A stretch of DNA of 50,161 nt, from contig DCFP01000072.1 in assembly GCA_002319925.1 (NCBI GenBank), forward strand, positions 3,380-53,540. The letters are read 5' to 3'. The DNA is from Holophagaceae bacterium UBA1801. GTDB lineage: Bacteria; Acidobacteriota; Holophagae; Holophagales; Holophagaceae. The translations under genes were made by a program, and so were the position numbers. Below are positions 7,691-16,274 of the stretch, piece after piece. Under the pieces are notes generated by a model. It had not been told where the DNA came from and made no database searches. It saw nothing but the letters and a program-made list of their open reading frames with translations. Positions within the stretch are counted from its first letter, which is position 1; every line of letters starts with the position of its first letter.

Positions 7691-8950
7691 ATGGCCACCA
7701 GCGCCCCCAAGCTCACCCTGACGAAATCCCTGAAGATGTACGAAGAGTCCCAGACCCTTTCTCCCGGCGGGATGATGGGTATCCGGCGGCCGTACAACTT
7801 CATCCCCGGCGAATACCCGATCTTCCTGGAAAAGGGCTACGGCGGGCATATCGTCGACGTGGACGGCAACGACTACATCGACATGCTCTGCGCCTACGGG
7901 CCGATCATCATGGGCTACGACGAGCCCGAGATCAACGACGCCGTGAAGAAGCAGATGGAGAAGGGCTTCTGCTTCTCCCTCGTGCAGCCCATCCAGAACG
8001 AGCTGGAGAAGAAGCTCATCGAGCTCATCCCCAGCGCCGAGAAGGTCATCCTCGTGAAGACAGGCAGCGACGCCACCTCCGTGGCCACCCGCATCGCCCG
8101 CGGCTACACGGACCGCAACAAGATCCTGCGTTGCGGCTACCACGGCTGGCACGACTGGGCCGTGGAGGTGCATGGCGGCGTGCCCCAGGTGATCCAGGAC
8201 CTCACCATCGAGTTCGAGTACGGCGATCTGAAGGATCTGGAATCGAAACTGAAGGAGAACGATGGCGACGTGGCCTGCATCATCGTCACGCCCGTGGGTC
8301 ATCCTCTCGCCAAGCCCGTCATGCCGCCACCAGAAGGCTACCTGAAGGGCGTGCGCGCCCTCGCCGACAATTACAACGTCGTGCTGATCTTCGACGAGAT
8401 CCGCACTGGCTTCCGAGCCGCGCTCGGCGGCGCCCAGCAGCGCTACGGTGTCACGCCGGATCTCTCCACCTTCGGCAAGGCCATGGCCAACGGCTATCCC
8501 ATCAGCGCCGTGGTGGGCAAGGCCAAGTTCATGGACGTGGCAGAGAAGAAGGTCTTCATTAGCTCCACCTTCTTCCCCAACAGCCTCGAAATGGCCGCCG
8601 CGCTGAAGTGCCTCGAGATCCTGCAACGGGACAAGATCATCGAGCAGGTCTGGGAGAAGGGCACCTGGTTCCTGGCGGAACTGGAGAAGGCCGTGAAGGC
8701 CAGCAAGATGCCCATCAGCATTTCCGGCATCCCGCCCATGCCCTTCCTCTCCTTCGAAAAGGTGGACAGCTTCCACAAGGAACGCCGCGAGACCTTTTAC
8801 ACCGAGACCATCCGCCGCGGTCTCTTCATCCAGCCCTACCACCACTGGTACATCAGCGCCCGCCACACCCAGGCCGATCTCGAGAAGGCCATCCGCGCCA
8901 TCACCGAGGCCCTGGCCGTGGTCGCCGAGAAGTACCCGGTCAAGGCCTAG
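7691..8950 (+). CDS. kat: Class III aminotransferase, probable 3-aminobutyryl-CoA transaminase (Kat)
   Basis: 419 residues. The PLP fold of class III (GSA-aminotransferase-like) enzymes is clear: GSDAT near 125-129 for the phosphate, YHGWHDW at 150-156, IFDEIRTGFR with D235 pairing the pyridine nitrogen, and STFGKAMANGYP with K263 as the Schiff-base lysine. By sequence alone it could be called glutamate-1-semialdehyde aminomutase. It sits between kdd and kce, and no 3-aminobutyryl-CoA ammonia-lyase (kal) gene exists in the cluster. A beta-transaminase acting on 3-aminobutyryl-CoA with 2-oxoglutarate was described for such clusters (Cloacamonas). That activity would yield acetoacetyl-CoA plus glutamate. 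The fold is certain; the specific substrate is inferred from context. Confidence 0.8.
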   Translation: MATSAPKLTLTKSLKMYEESQTLSPGGMMGIRRPYNFIPGEYPIFLEKGYGGHIVDVDGNDYIDMLCAYGPIIMGYDEPEINDAVKKQMEKGFCFSLVQPIQNELEKKLIELIPSAEKVILVKTGSDATSVATRIARGYTDRNKILRCGYHGWHDWAVEVHGGVPQVIQDLTIEFEYGDLKDLESKLKENDGDVACIIVTPVGHPLAKPVMPPPEGYLKGVRALADNYNVVLIFDEIRTGFRAALGGAQQRYGVTPDLSTFGKAMANGYPISAVVGKAKFMDVAEKKVFISSTFFPNSLEMAAALKCLEILQRDKIIEQVWEKGTWFLAELEKAVKASKMPISISGIPPMPFLSFEKVDSFHKERRETFYTETIRRGLFIQPYHHWYISARHTQADLEKAIRAITEALAVVAEKYPVKA

Positions 8951-8958
8951 GAGAAACC

Positions 8959-9783
8959 ATGAGCGACAAGATCATCATCACCTGCGCCATCACCGGGGCA
9001 GAGACCACCAAGGCCGCCAACCCAGCGCTGCCCGTCACTCCGGAAGAGATCGCCCAGGGCGCCTTTGAAGCTTACGAGGCTGGCGCTTCGGTGCTGCACC
9101 TCCACGTCCGCAAGGACGACGGGACGCCCACCCAGGATGTCGAAGTTTTCCGGAAGGCCATCAACCTGGTGCGCTCCAAGTGCGACATCGTCATCGAAAC
9201 GACGACGGGCGGCGCCGCCTGGATGACGCCGGAGGAACGGCTCCAGCCCGTGACCCTCAATCCCGAGATGGCGAGCCTCGATTGCGGCACCGTCAACTTC
9301 GGCGACGAGTACATCGTCAACACACTGCCGATCATGCGCCAGTTCGCCAAGGAGATGAAAGAACGAAACGTTCGTCCCACCCTGGAGTGCTTCGACCTGG
9401 GCCACGTCTACGCCAGCCACATCCTCATCAAGGAGAACCTCATCGAGGCGCCCTTCCACTACGGCCTGGTACTCAATGTGCCCGGCGCCGCCAAGTACGA
9501 TGTGGACGTGCTCGAATTCTTCGTCCGGAAGCTCCCTGCGGGCGCGCACTTCACCGCCTTCGGCATTGGCGGGAAGGCCAACGTGGACAGCATCTATGCC
9601 ACCATCGCCCTGGGCGGCAACATCCGCGTGGGCTTCGAGGACAACATCTACTACGGCAAGGGCCGTCTCGCCAAGTCCAATGCGGAACTGGTGGAACGCG
9701 CCGCGCGCATCGCCAAGGACTGCGGCCGCGAGCTCGCGAAGCCCGAGGATGTCCGACAGATGCTCAAGTTGCGGAAGAACTAA
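8959..9783 (+). CDS. kce: 3-keto-5-aminohexanoate cleavage enzyme (BKACE family)
   Basis: 274 residues, starting at ATG 8959 behind AGGAGAAACC, eight bases after the aminotransferase stop. The enzyme condenses 5-amino-3-oxohexanoate with acetyl-CoA and splits it to 3-aminobutyryl-CoA and acetoacetate. Zinc ligands of the family are visible: LHLHVR (H47, H49) near the N-terminus and the late glutamate in RVGFEDNIYYGKG (E227). Other family marks are TTTGGAAWMTPEERL, ECFDLGHV and FTAFGIGG. The former DUF849 family has many substrates, but the flanking kdd and kamA genes fix this one. Confidence 0.92.
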   Translation: MSDKIIITCAITGAETTKAANPALPVTPEEIAQGAFEAYEAGASVLHLHVRKDDGTPTQDVEVFRKAINLVRSKCDIVIETTTGGAAWMTPEERLQPVTLNPEMASLDCGTVNFGDEYIVNTLPIMRQFAKEMKERNVRPTLECFDLGHVYASHILIKENLIEAPFHYGLVLNVPGAAKYDVDVLEFFVRKLPAGAHFTAFGIGGKANVDSIYATIALGGNIRVGFEDNIYYGKGRLAKSNAELVERAARIAKDCGRELAKPEDVRQMLKLRKN

Positions 9784-9793
9784 GCGATGAACT

Positions 9794-9918
9794 CACCACG
9801 GAGGCACGGAGTGCACGGAGAAATAAAGGGAGAAAAGCATGAGATGGGGTGTGATTTCTTCAGACCCTTCTCTTTTCTCTCTTTTGCTTTTCTCAGTGTC
9901 CTCCGTGCCTCCGTGGTG
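9794..9918. repeat. Palindrome before kamA, CACCACGGAGGCACGGAG family
   Basis: The outer 18 bases CACCACGGAGGCACGGAG (9794-9811) recur as an exact inverted copy at 9901-9918. The inner arms are purine-rich against pyrimidine-rich and pair loosely (GAGAAAAGC with GCTTTTCTC). The kamA ribosome binding site follows directly. The same outer sequence flanks the gap before the CoA-transferase genes at 16150-16253. Confidence 0.85.
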
Positions 9919-9937
9919 AATTGAAAAGGAGATACCC

Positions 9938-11206
9938 GTGCAATACCCATCCGTCAATTGGCGCAAGATCGATCTCTTCAAGGACGTGACGCCGGAGCAG
10001 TGGAACGATTGGCGCTGGCAGATGCGCAACAGCATCCGCGACGTCGGGACGCTGGAGAAGGTCGTCAAGCTCACGGCCGAGGAGAAAGAGAACCTCGAGA
10101 AGTGCCTGGCGAAGTTCACCATGGAGATCACGCCGTACTACGCCGCCCTCATGGACCGCGAGGACCGCGATTGCCCCGTGCGCATGCAGTCCGTACCGCG
10201 CATCGCTGAGCTCTTCAACGATCCTTCGGACCTGGATGATCCCCTCCACGAGGATGTGGATTCCCCCGTTCCTGGCCTGACGCACCGCTATCCCGATCGT
10301 GTGCTGCTCCTCATCACGAACATCTGCTCCATGAACTGCCGCCATTGCACCCGGCGGCGCCTTGTGGGCGACACCGATGTGGACATGCCCGACGACTACA
10401 TCCAGAAGGCCATCGACTACATCAAGAAGACGAAGACCGTCCGCGACGTCCTCATCTCCGGCGGCGATCCCCTCGTTCTGGGCGACGAGAAGCTGGAGTC
10501 CATCATCAAGCGCATCCGCGAGATCGATCACGTGGAGATCATTCGCCTGGGATCCCGCGTGCCGGTGGTCATGCCCCAGCGCATCACGGACGATCTCTGC
10601 AACATGCTGAAGAAGTACCACCCGATCTTCTTCAACACGCACTTCAATCATGCCAAGGAGATCACGGCGGAAGCCAAGGCCGCCTGCGCCAAGCTGGCCG
10701 ACGCGGGCATCCAGCTGGGCAATCAGAGCGTGCTGCTGCGCGGCATCAACGACAATCCCGAGACCATGAAGCAGCTTCTCCACAAGTTGCTCACCATCCG
10801 GGTACGGCCGTACTACATCTACCAGTGCGACCTCTCCCTGGGCATCTCCCACTTCCGCACCACCGTGGACAAGGGCATCGAGATCATCGAGAACCTGCGT
10901 GGCCACACGACGGGCCTGGCCGTGCCGACCTTCGTGGTGGACGCTCCTGGCGGCGGCGGCAAGATTCCCGTCATGCCCAACTACCTGCTCACCCGTGGCG
11001 AAGGCAAGGTCGTGCTGCGCAACTACGAAGGCGTGCTCACGACTTACACCGAACCCATCCACACCACACCTGCGCCCGTGGCCAAGCCCGAGCCTTCCAG
11101 CAAGGTCTACAAGGCCAAGGACGGCGTGGCGCTGCTCCTTTCCGGCGAGAAGCTCTGCATCGAACCGGGCGACCTCTCCCGCAAGAAGCGGAAGGGACAT
11201 CACTAA
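9938..11206 (+). CDS. kamA: Lysine 2,3-aminomutase
   Basis: 422 residues with a GTG start behind AAAGGAGATACCC. This radical SAM/PLP enzyme moves the alpha-amino group of L-lysine to C3, giving beta-lysine, the entry step of the cluster. The [4Fe-4S] motif is CSMNCRHC (C130, C134, C137). The PLP lysine is K342 in GGGKIPVMPNYL. Aspartates matching the lysine-binding pair of the Clostridium enzyme are D298 (QCDLS) and D335 (VVDAPGG). These positions keep a constant offset of five from the C. subterminale numbering I recall. EpmB-like paralogues are shorter and lack this context. Confidence 0.95.
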   Translation: MQYPSVNWRKIDLFKDVTPEQWNDWRWQMRNSIRDVGTLEKVVKLTAEEKENLEKCLAKFTMEITPYYAALMDREDRDCPVRMQSVPRIAELFNDPSDLDDPLHEDVDSPVPGLTHRYPDRVLLLITNICSMNCRHCTRRRLVGDTDVDMPDDYIQKAIDYIKKTKTVRDVLISGGDPLVLGDEKLESIIKRIREIDHVEIIRLGSRVPVVMPQRITDDLCNMLKKYHPIFFNTHFNHAKEITAEAKAACAKLADAGIQLGNQSVLLRGINDNPETMKQLLHKLLTIRVRPYYIYQCDLSLGISHFRTTVDKGIEIIENLRGHTTGLAVPTFVVDAPGGGGKIPVMPNYLLTRGEGKVVLRNYEGVLTTYTEPIHTTPAPVAKPEPSSKVYKAKDGVALLLSGEKLCIEPGDLSRKKRKGHH

Positions 11207-11215
11207 TTAAAAACA

Positions 11216-11334
11216 CACCGCAGAGGCGCAGAGATGAAAGGAAAGAGCGCAGAGAAAAGAAGAGAGAAAAAAGAAAAAGGCAAACAGCTTTTTCTCTGCG
11301 CTCTTTCTTGACCGCCTCTGCGCTCTCTGCGGTG
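11216..11334. repeat. Palindrome between kamA and kamB, CACCGCAGAG family
   Basis: The left arm begins CACCGCAGAGGCGCAGAG and contains AAGAGCGCAGAGAAAA; the right arm is its inverted counterpart, ending GCGCTCTCTGCGGTG at 11334. The middle is an A-rich purine tract. It fills nearly the whole gap between kamA and kamB and resembles the elements at about 19040-19112 and 24204-24397. Confidence 0.85.
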
Positions 11335-11356
11335 AATCTTTTTGGGACTAACACGA

Positions 11357-12229
11357 ATGAATGATCTGAAGGGCATCATCGGGGCGGTCACGGCTGTGAC
11401 GGGCTTCGAGAAGGGTTCGGGGAAGACCACTTTCCTGAACCATGCCCTTCCTATCGCCCGGAGTGCGGGTCCCGTGGCGGCCTTCACCATCGGGGTCGAT
11501 GGTTCCCTCAAGGCGCGCGAGACGGGTGTGCCCGTTCCCGAGATCCATGTGGAAACGGGCGATGTGGTGCTCACCACGGAAACCTTCGCCCGGGCATCCA
11601 ACGCGCGTTTCGAGGTGCTGGAAACCTTGCCGGGACGCACGGTACTGGGTCGTCTCCTGGTGGGCCGCGCGGCGCGCGCAGGTTCCATCACACTGGTGGG
11701 TCCCGAACACTTCAGCTTGCTGGCGGAAATCATCGATCTGGTGCGCCGCGAGAATTGGGTGCAATCCGTCCTGGTGGATGGCGCCGTGAATCGCATCACC
11801 CAGGTGAGCGCCCTGGGCGACGTGCGCTTCGCCTTCACGGTGCGGGCCGACCGCGCGAATCTCGCCAAGGTCGCAGCCAGGGTGCGATCCCTGGCCGAAC
11901 TTTCCGCCCTGCCCATCGAAGCGGATACCGCCGACGCATCCCATCGCATTGAAGGACCGTTGACCTCCGAGCTCATGAAGGCGTTGCCGGAAGGAACGAA
12001 GGCCATTTCGGTGGAGGACTTCACGAAGTTCTTCCTGGAACCCAACGAATTGATGCGCGCCCTGGAGCGCTACCGCTTCAGCGTACGGCGGGCTTTCGAG
12101 CTGCTCTGTTTCTCGGTCACGCTGCGCGATGTCACCCGCGAAGCCTTCGCGTTGGCCGTGGGACCCAGCGCCAGCGCCAAGCTCCTCTTCAATCCCTACG
12201 AAGCCCGGCCTAGCGAGGCCCTGCCATGA
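11357..12229 (+). CDS. kamB: KamB-like P-loop protein of the lysine cluster
   Basis: 290 residues. ATG 11357 is chosen over an upstream TTG in the same frame. The N-terminus carries a P-loop-like stretch VTGFEKGSGKTTFL (GSGKTT at 20-25). The first glycine of the strict Walker A consensus is replaced, but GKTT is intact. The rest has no motif I know. In lysine-fermentation clusters of other phyla a small P-loop gene, kamB, precedes the MutS-like kamC and the aminomutase genes. The pair has been proposed to reactivate the B12-dependent 5,6-aminomutase. Its stop overlaps the start of kamC by four bases, suggesting a complex. The assignment rests mainly on position plus the P-loop. Confidence 0.7.
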   Translation: MNDLKGIIGAVTAVTGFEKGSGKTTFLNHALPIARSAGPVAAFTIGVDGSLKARETGVPVPEIHVETGDVVLTTETFARASNARFEVLETLPGRTVLGRLLVGRAARAGSITLVGPEHFSLLAEIIDLVRRENWVQSVLVDGAVNRITQVSALGDVRFAFTVRADRANLAKVAARVRSLAELSALPIEADTADASHRIEGPLTSELMKALPEGTKAISVEDFTKFFLEPNELMRALERYRFSVRRAFELLCFSVTLRDVTREAFALAVGPSASAKLLFNPYEARPSEALP

Positions 12230-13833
12230 TGCGCGACTTCCTGGCCTACGCCGAGTTCGGGGGATTCTGGGAGCGCTTCCATCCCGAAACGCCCTTTGGG
12301 CGCGAGGAGAAGGAACGTCTCACGATCCACACGGCACCTGAAGACCTCGAAAAGATCTGGGATCAGACAGATTGCCTGCTCGCTTTCCTGGCGAAACTGG
12401 AAGGCGACACGGTGCGTCTGAGCCGTATCACCCACCACCTGAAGCGCATTCCCCGTTTTCCCGAAGAACCCCGCTCCGTCTACGACGAGGTGGAGATCTT
12501 CCAGTTCAAAAAGTTCCTGCACAACTACAAGAGCATCGGCGAACTGCTGGACCACGAGGTCCAGCACAGGTTCGGTTTCAGTTTCGTCTCCGCCTCCTTC
12601 GAGCGGTTGCTGGACGTCGGGCGCCAGAGCGCGGAGTCCTTCTACGTGGCCGATGAATATTCGCCGGAGCTTGCGTCGGTTCGCGCGGAGATCCGCAAGG
12701 TGGACGAGTCCCTGCGCTTCGCGCGGGACCACCGGGCTGCGGAAATCAAGGCCCGCTGGGGGCTGGAATTCGGCTTCAAGGACTTCCTGCTGGTGGTCCG
12801 GAAGACCATCGGGGATCCGCAAGCGGCTTCCGATCTCCTGCTGGTGGAGCCCTACGACGAGACGATGTACGCGGTGCGGCCCCTGCGCAGCGCCGAGGAA
12901 CTGGTGCTCTCTGAGCGCAGGACGGCGCTGCTGTCGAAGGAGCGCTCCTGCGAGGAGGCGGTGCTGGAGCACCTCTCCCGCGTGGCGAGCGAGGAACTGC
13001 CCCGGTTGCTCGAGTACCGCGAGGTGGTGAGGGCCTTCGATCTCGCCTTGGCCCGGGCGCGGCTGGCGCGGGAATACGATCTGATCCGGCCCACGATAGG
13101 AACGGGCGCCCTCCGTATCGATCGCGGCCGTTTCATCCCCTGCGAAGAGATGTGCCGCGATCTGGGCACACCCTACACGGCTCTGGATGCGATGCTCGAT
13201 GCCAGTGTCACCGTGGTCTTCGGCTCCAACATGGGCGGCAAGACGATCGTTTTGAAATCCATCGCCTTCCTGCAGCTCTGCGCCCAGACGGGGCTCTTCG
13301 TGCCCGCCGACCGTTTCGAAACGCGCGTTTTCCGGCACTTCCACTACCTGGGTGAAGGCTGCATCCGCGAGGATATCCAGGGCCTTTCCGGCTTCGGTTT
13401 CGAGATCCGCCAGCTCAACCAGGCCTGGGAGGCCTTCCAGGAACCGACTCTCGCGCTCTTTGACGAGTTCGCCCGCACGACGAATTCCCACGAGGCCGAG
13501 GCCATCCTCTCGGCGGTGATCGAGGGAATGTCAGGAAACCATGCCGTTATGGCCTTCTTCTCGACCCACTTCCGCGGCGTGCAGCGATTCAGGAACGTCA
13601 GCTACCTGCGGATGAAGGGGCTGGACCGAGCGGGTCTCGATCTCCACGAGGCCGATGGCGTGGCGCTGGACGAGAGGATCCGCCTCATCAACAAGCACAT
13701 GGAACACCGCCTCGTGCCCGATGACGAGACCCGGACCGTTTCCGACGCCATCGCCGTAGCCGCCCTGCTGGGCATGGACCCGGCCATCGCGCGTCGTGCC
13801 GAAAACTTCTACCAGACTCGAACCCAGGAGTGA
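12226..13833 (+). CDS. kamC: KamC-like MutS-type ATPase of the lysine cluster
   Basis: 535 residues; ATG 12226 or 12229 could start it. The C-terminal half is a MutS-family ABC ATPase: Walker A GSNMGGKTIVLKS around 333, a signature-like EDIQGLSGFGFE region, and Walker B LALFDEFARTTNS with the acidic pair near 413-414, then FFSTHFRG. The mismatch-recognition N-terminal domain of MutS is absent; instead there is a helical clamp-like region with many charged residues. A DNA repair role is unlikely given its place between kamB and kamD. A proposed function is ATP-driven release of damaged cobalamin from lysine 5,6-aminomutase. Confidence 0.75.
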   Translation: MMRDFLAYAEFGGFWERFHPETPFGREEKERLTIHTAPEDLEKIWDQTDCLLAFLAKLEGDTVRLSRITHHLKRIPRFPEEPRSVYDEVEIFQFKKFLHNYKSIGELLDHEVQHRFGFSFVSASFERLLDVGRQSAESFYVADEYSPELASVRAEIRKVDESLRFARDHRAAEIKARWGLEFGFKDFLLVVRKTIGDPQAASDLLLVEPYDETMYAVRPLRSAEELVLSERRTALLSKERSCEEAVLEHLSRVASEELPRLLEYREVVRAFDLALARARLAREYDLIRPTIGTGALRIDRGRFIPCEEMCRDLGTPYTALDAMLDASVTVVFGSNMGGKTIVLKSIAFLQLCAQTGLFVPADRFETRVFRHFHYLGEGCIREDIQGLSGFGFEIRQLNQAWEAFQEPTLALFDEFARTTNSHEAEAILSAVIEGMSGNHAVMAFFSTHFRGVQRFRNVSYLRMKGLDRAGLDLHEADGVALDERIRLINKHMEHRLVPDDETRTVSDAIAVAALLGMDPAIARRAENFYQTRTQE

Positions 13834-13835
13834 CC

Positions 13836-15395
13836 ATGGAAAACAAACTGGCTCTATCCCAGGAGCGCATCGACCGGGCGAGGGAACTCGCCAAGCGCAT
13901 CGTCAGCCCGGTGCAGGACTTCATCGTGGAACACACCACAGTCACCGTGGAGCGCGCGACGCTGCGCCTCGCGGGCGCCGATGGCGCCGACGTCGACGGC
14001 GTGCCCGTCCCCAACCTCGTGGTGGACCAGCTCAAGGGCAAGCTGGAGAACGGTGCCATCACCTACTACGTGAACGCCCTGTTGAAGACGGGCGAGACCG
14101 TTGAAGGCCTCAACCGCAAGATCGCCGAGGGCTTCCGGATCGGCGAGCTACCCCTGGGCGACAAGGCTGCCATCGATCGCAAGGCCAAGGAGCTGGTGCT
14201 GGCCTTCGCTGAGCGTGTGAAGCGCAACCGCGCCCACCGCGAGGCCAAGCTGGAGCAGTTCAAGGGAAGGAATTGCTCACCGCTTCTCTACGTGATCGTC
14301 GCCACAGGCAACATCTACGAGGACGTGAAACAGGCCCAGGCCGCGGCCGGGCAGGGTGCCGACGTCGTCGCCGTCATTCGCACCACGGCCCAGAGCCTCC
14401 TGGACTACGTGCCCTACGGCGCCACCACCGAAGGTTTCGGCGGGACCTATGCGACCCAGGAGAACTTCCGCATCATGCGCGCGGCCCTGGATGAAGTGAT
14501 CGAGAAGGAACAGCGCTACGTCTACCTCACCAACTATGCTTCGGGTTTGTGCATGCCGGAGATCGCGGCCATGGGCGCGCTCGAGCGCCTGGACATGATG
14601 CTGAACGACTCGATGTACGGCATCCTCTTCCGCGACATCAACATGTACCGCACCTTCGTGGACCAGAAGTTCAGCCGCATGATCAACGCCTTCGCAGGCG
14701 TCATCATCAACACCGGCGAGGACAACTACCTGACCACCAGCGACGCCGTGGAGAAGGCTCACACTGTGCTCGCCAGCCAGTTCCTCAACGAGCGCTTCGC
14801 CCTGGAAGCCGGTCTGCCGCCCAAACAGATGGGCCTGGGCCATGCCTTCGAGATGAATCCGACCATCGAGAACGGCTTCCTGCTCGAGGTGGCGCAAGCC
14901 CAGATGGCGCGGGAGATCTTCCCCGACGCGCCCCTGAAATACATGCCGCCCACCAAGTTCATGACCGGCGACATCTTCAAGGGACAGGTGCAGGATGCCC
15001 TCTTCAACTTCGTCTCCAAGTTCACCAACCAGGGCATCCACCTGCTGGGCATGCTCACGGAGGCCATCCACACGCCCTTCATGATGGACCGCTCCATCGC
15101 GCTCGAGAACGCCAAGTACGTCTTCAACAACATCCAGGATCTGTCCGGCGAGATCGAGTTCAAGAAGGACGGCATCATCGTCAAGCGCGCCCATCAGGTG
15201 CTCGAGGAGGCAGTGACCTTCCTGGAGACCATCGAACGGACCGGTCTGATGGAAGCCATGGAGCAGGGCGAGTTCGCAGAGATCAAGCGCCCCCGAGACA
15301 TGGGCAAGGGCCTGGATGGACTGGTGAAGAAGGGGCCCGAGTACTACAACCCCTTCGAGGCCTACCTGATCAACGAACTCGGATTGAAAGCGTAA
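13836..15395 (+). CDS. kamD: beta-lysine 5,6-aminomutase, alpha subunit
   Basis: 519 residues, the expected size. ATG 13836 lies six bases after AGGAG; GTG 13830 is part of that site and is rejected. With KamE it forms an adenosylcobalamin- and PLP-dependent mutase that moves the terminal amino group of beta-lysine to C5. Characteristic stretches include SQERIDRARELAKRIVSPVQ, YVPYGATTEGFGGTYATQEN, LTNYASGLCMPEIAAMGALE, MYGILFRDINMYRTF and the terminal EYYNPFEAYLINELGL. The barrel subunit supplies most of the substrate pocket. It overlaps nothing and is followed nine bases later by kamE. Confidence 0.95.
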   Translation: MENKLALSQERIDRARELAKRIVSPVQDFIVEHTTVTVERATLRLAGADGADVDGVPVPNLVVDQLKGKLENGAITYYVNALLKTGETVEGLNRKIAEGFRIGELPLGDKAAIDRKAKELVLAFAERVKRNRAHREAKLEQFKGRNCSPLLYVIVATGNIYEDVKQAQAAAGQGADVVAVIRTTAQSLLDYVPYGATTEGFGGTYATQENFRIMRAALDEVIEKEQRYVYLTNYASGLCMPEIAAMGALERLDMMLNDSMYGILFRDINMYRTFVDQKFSRMINAFAGVIINTGEDNYLTTSDAVEKAHTVLASQFLNERFALEAGLPPKQMGLGHAFEMNPTIENGFLLEVAQAQMAREIFPDAPLKYMPPTKFMTGDIFKGQVQDALFNFVSKFTNQGIHLLGMLTEAIHTPFMMDRSIALENAKYVFNNIQDLSGEIEFKKDGIIVKRAHQVLEEAVTFLETIERTGLMEAMEQGEFAEIKRPRDMGKGLDGLVKKGPEYYNPFEAYLINELGLKA

Positions 15396-15404
15396 GGAGC
15401 AGCC

Positions 15405-16142
15405 ATGATTGTCAGACCCTACGGCGACACGTTAGATGACGGAGCTGTCCAGCTCTCCTTCACACTGCCTGTGCCCGACGGCCCCCGGGGCCGCGAGGCT
15501 GCGAGGCTCTTCGTGGAGAAGCTGGGCTTCAAGCACGCGGAGGTCGTACATTCTCACGCGCTATCGGAAGGTTTCTCCTTCTACGTGGCCTATGGCAAGA
15601 CCGAGATCGGCATCGACTTCGACACCGTGCACGTGGAAGAGGCGGTGGGCGAGAAGGTCTACGGGATGTACGAAGCCTGCGATGTCATCAAGGAGAAGCT
15701 GGGCCGCAAGGTAGTCGTGGTGGGCGCCTGCACGGGCTTCGACGCGCACACGGTGGGCATCGACGCCATCATGAACATGAAGGGCTACAACCACCACTAC
15801 GGCCTGGAGCGCTATCACGAGATCGAAGCCTACAACCTGGGCGCCCAGGTGCCCAACGAGAAGCTGATCGAGTTCGCCGAGAAGGTGAAGGCCGACGCCA
15901 TCCTCATCTCCCAGATCGTCACCCAGAAGGACGTGCACATCCAGAACATGACTGAGTTCATCGAGCTGCTCCAGGCCAAGGGGCTGCGCGAGAAGTTCAT
16001 CGTCTGCGCCGGCGGCACCCGCATCGGCAACAAGCTCGCCGTGGAACTGGGCTACGACGCCGGTTTCGGCAAGGGCACGTATGCCGATCACGTTGCTACC
16101 TACATCATCGACCGGCTCATCGAACGAAAGACCGCACGCTAA
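15405..16142 (+). CDS. kamE: beta-lysine 5,6-aminomutase, beta subunit (B12/PLP binding)
   Basis: 245 residues. The cobalamin-binding signature is GFDAHTVG, with H115 as the lower axial cobalt ligand. K126 in IMNMKGY is eleven residues further, the same spacing as the His133/Lys144 pair of the Clostridium sticklandii subunit, so it should be the PLP Schiff-base lysine. The Rossmann-like B12 domain continues with ADAILISQIV and the late CAGGTRIGNKLAVELGYDAGFG. The start follows AAGGAGCAGCC. All expected catalytic residues are present. Confidence 0.95.
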   Translation: MIVRPYGDTLDDGAVQLSFTLPVPDGPRGREAARLFVEKLGFKHAEVVHSHALSEGFSFYVAYGKTEIGIDFDTVHVEEAVGEKVYGMYEACDVIKEKLGRKVVVVGACTGFDAHTVGIDAIMNMKGYNHHYGLERYHEIEAYNLGAQVPNEKLIEFAEKVKADAILISQIVTQKDVHIQNMTEFIELLQAKGLREKFIVCAGGTRIGNKLAVELGYDAGFGKGTYADHVATYIIDRLIERKTAR

Positions 16143-16149
16143 CCAATTG

Positions 16150-16253
16150 CACCACGGAGGCACGGAGATGCACGGAGAAAGAAAAGAGAGAAATGCGATA
16201 GCAGAAATCTCTTTCTTTTTGCTCTTCTCAGTGTTCTCTGTGTCTCCGTGGTG
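16150..16253. repeat. Palindrome before the CoA-transferase genes, CACCACGGAGGCACGGAG family
   Basis: The left end CACCACGGAGGCACGGAG (16150-16167) is identical to the arm of the element before kamA. The right end CTCTGTGTCTCCGTGGTG (16236-16253) is an imperfect inverse. The inner purine tract GAAAGAAAAGAGAGAAA pairs with TCTCTTTCTTTTTGCTC. It is a second copy of the same family, with its right arm more diverged. Confidence 0.85.
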
Positions 16254-16274
16254 AACCCCTTTTAGGAGGTCCCT

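Noticed and set aside
7691..8950. Calling the aminotransferase glutamate-1-semialdehyde 2,1-aminomutase
   Set aside because: The fold fits, but there are no tetrapyrrole genes nearby and the place between kdd and kce fits the 3-aminobutyryl-CoA transaminase.
9893..11203. A 436-codon minus-strand open frame opposite kamA
   Set aside because: kamA on the other strand has all radical SAM and PLP residues; the antisense reading has no recognisable motif.
12226..13833. Calling the MutS-like gene a DNA mismatch repair protein
   Set aside because: The mismatch-recognition domain is absent and the gene is locked inside the aminomutase operon by overlaps.
9794..16253. CRISPR array or direct-repeat array for the repeated GGAGGCACGGAG units
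   Set aside because: The units are inverted pairs kilobases apart with no regular spacers.
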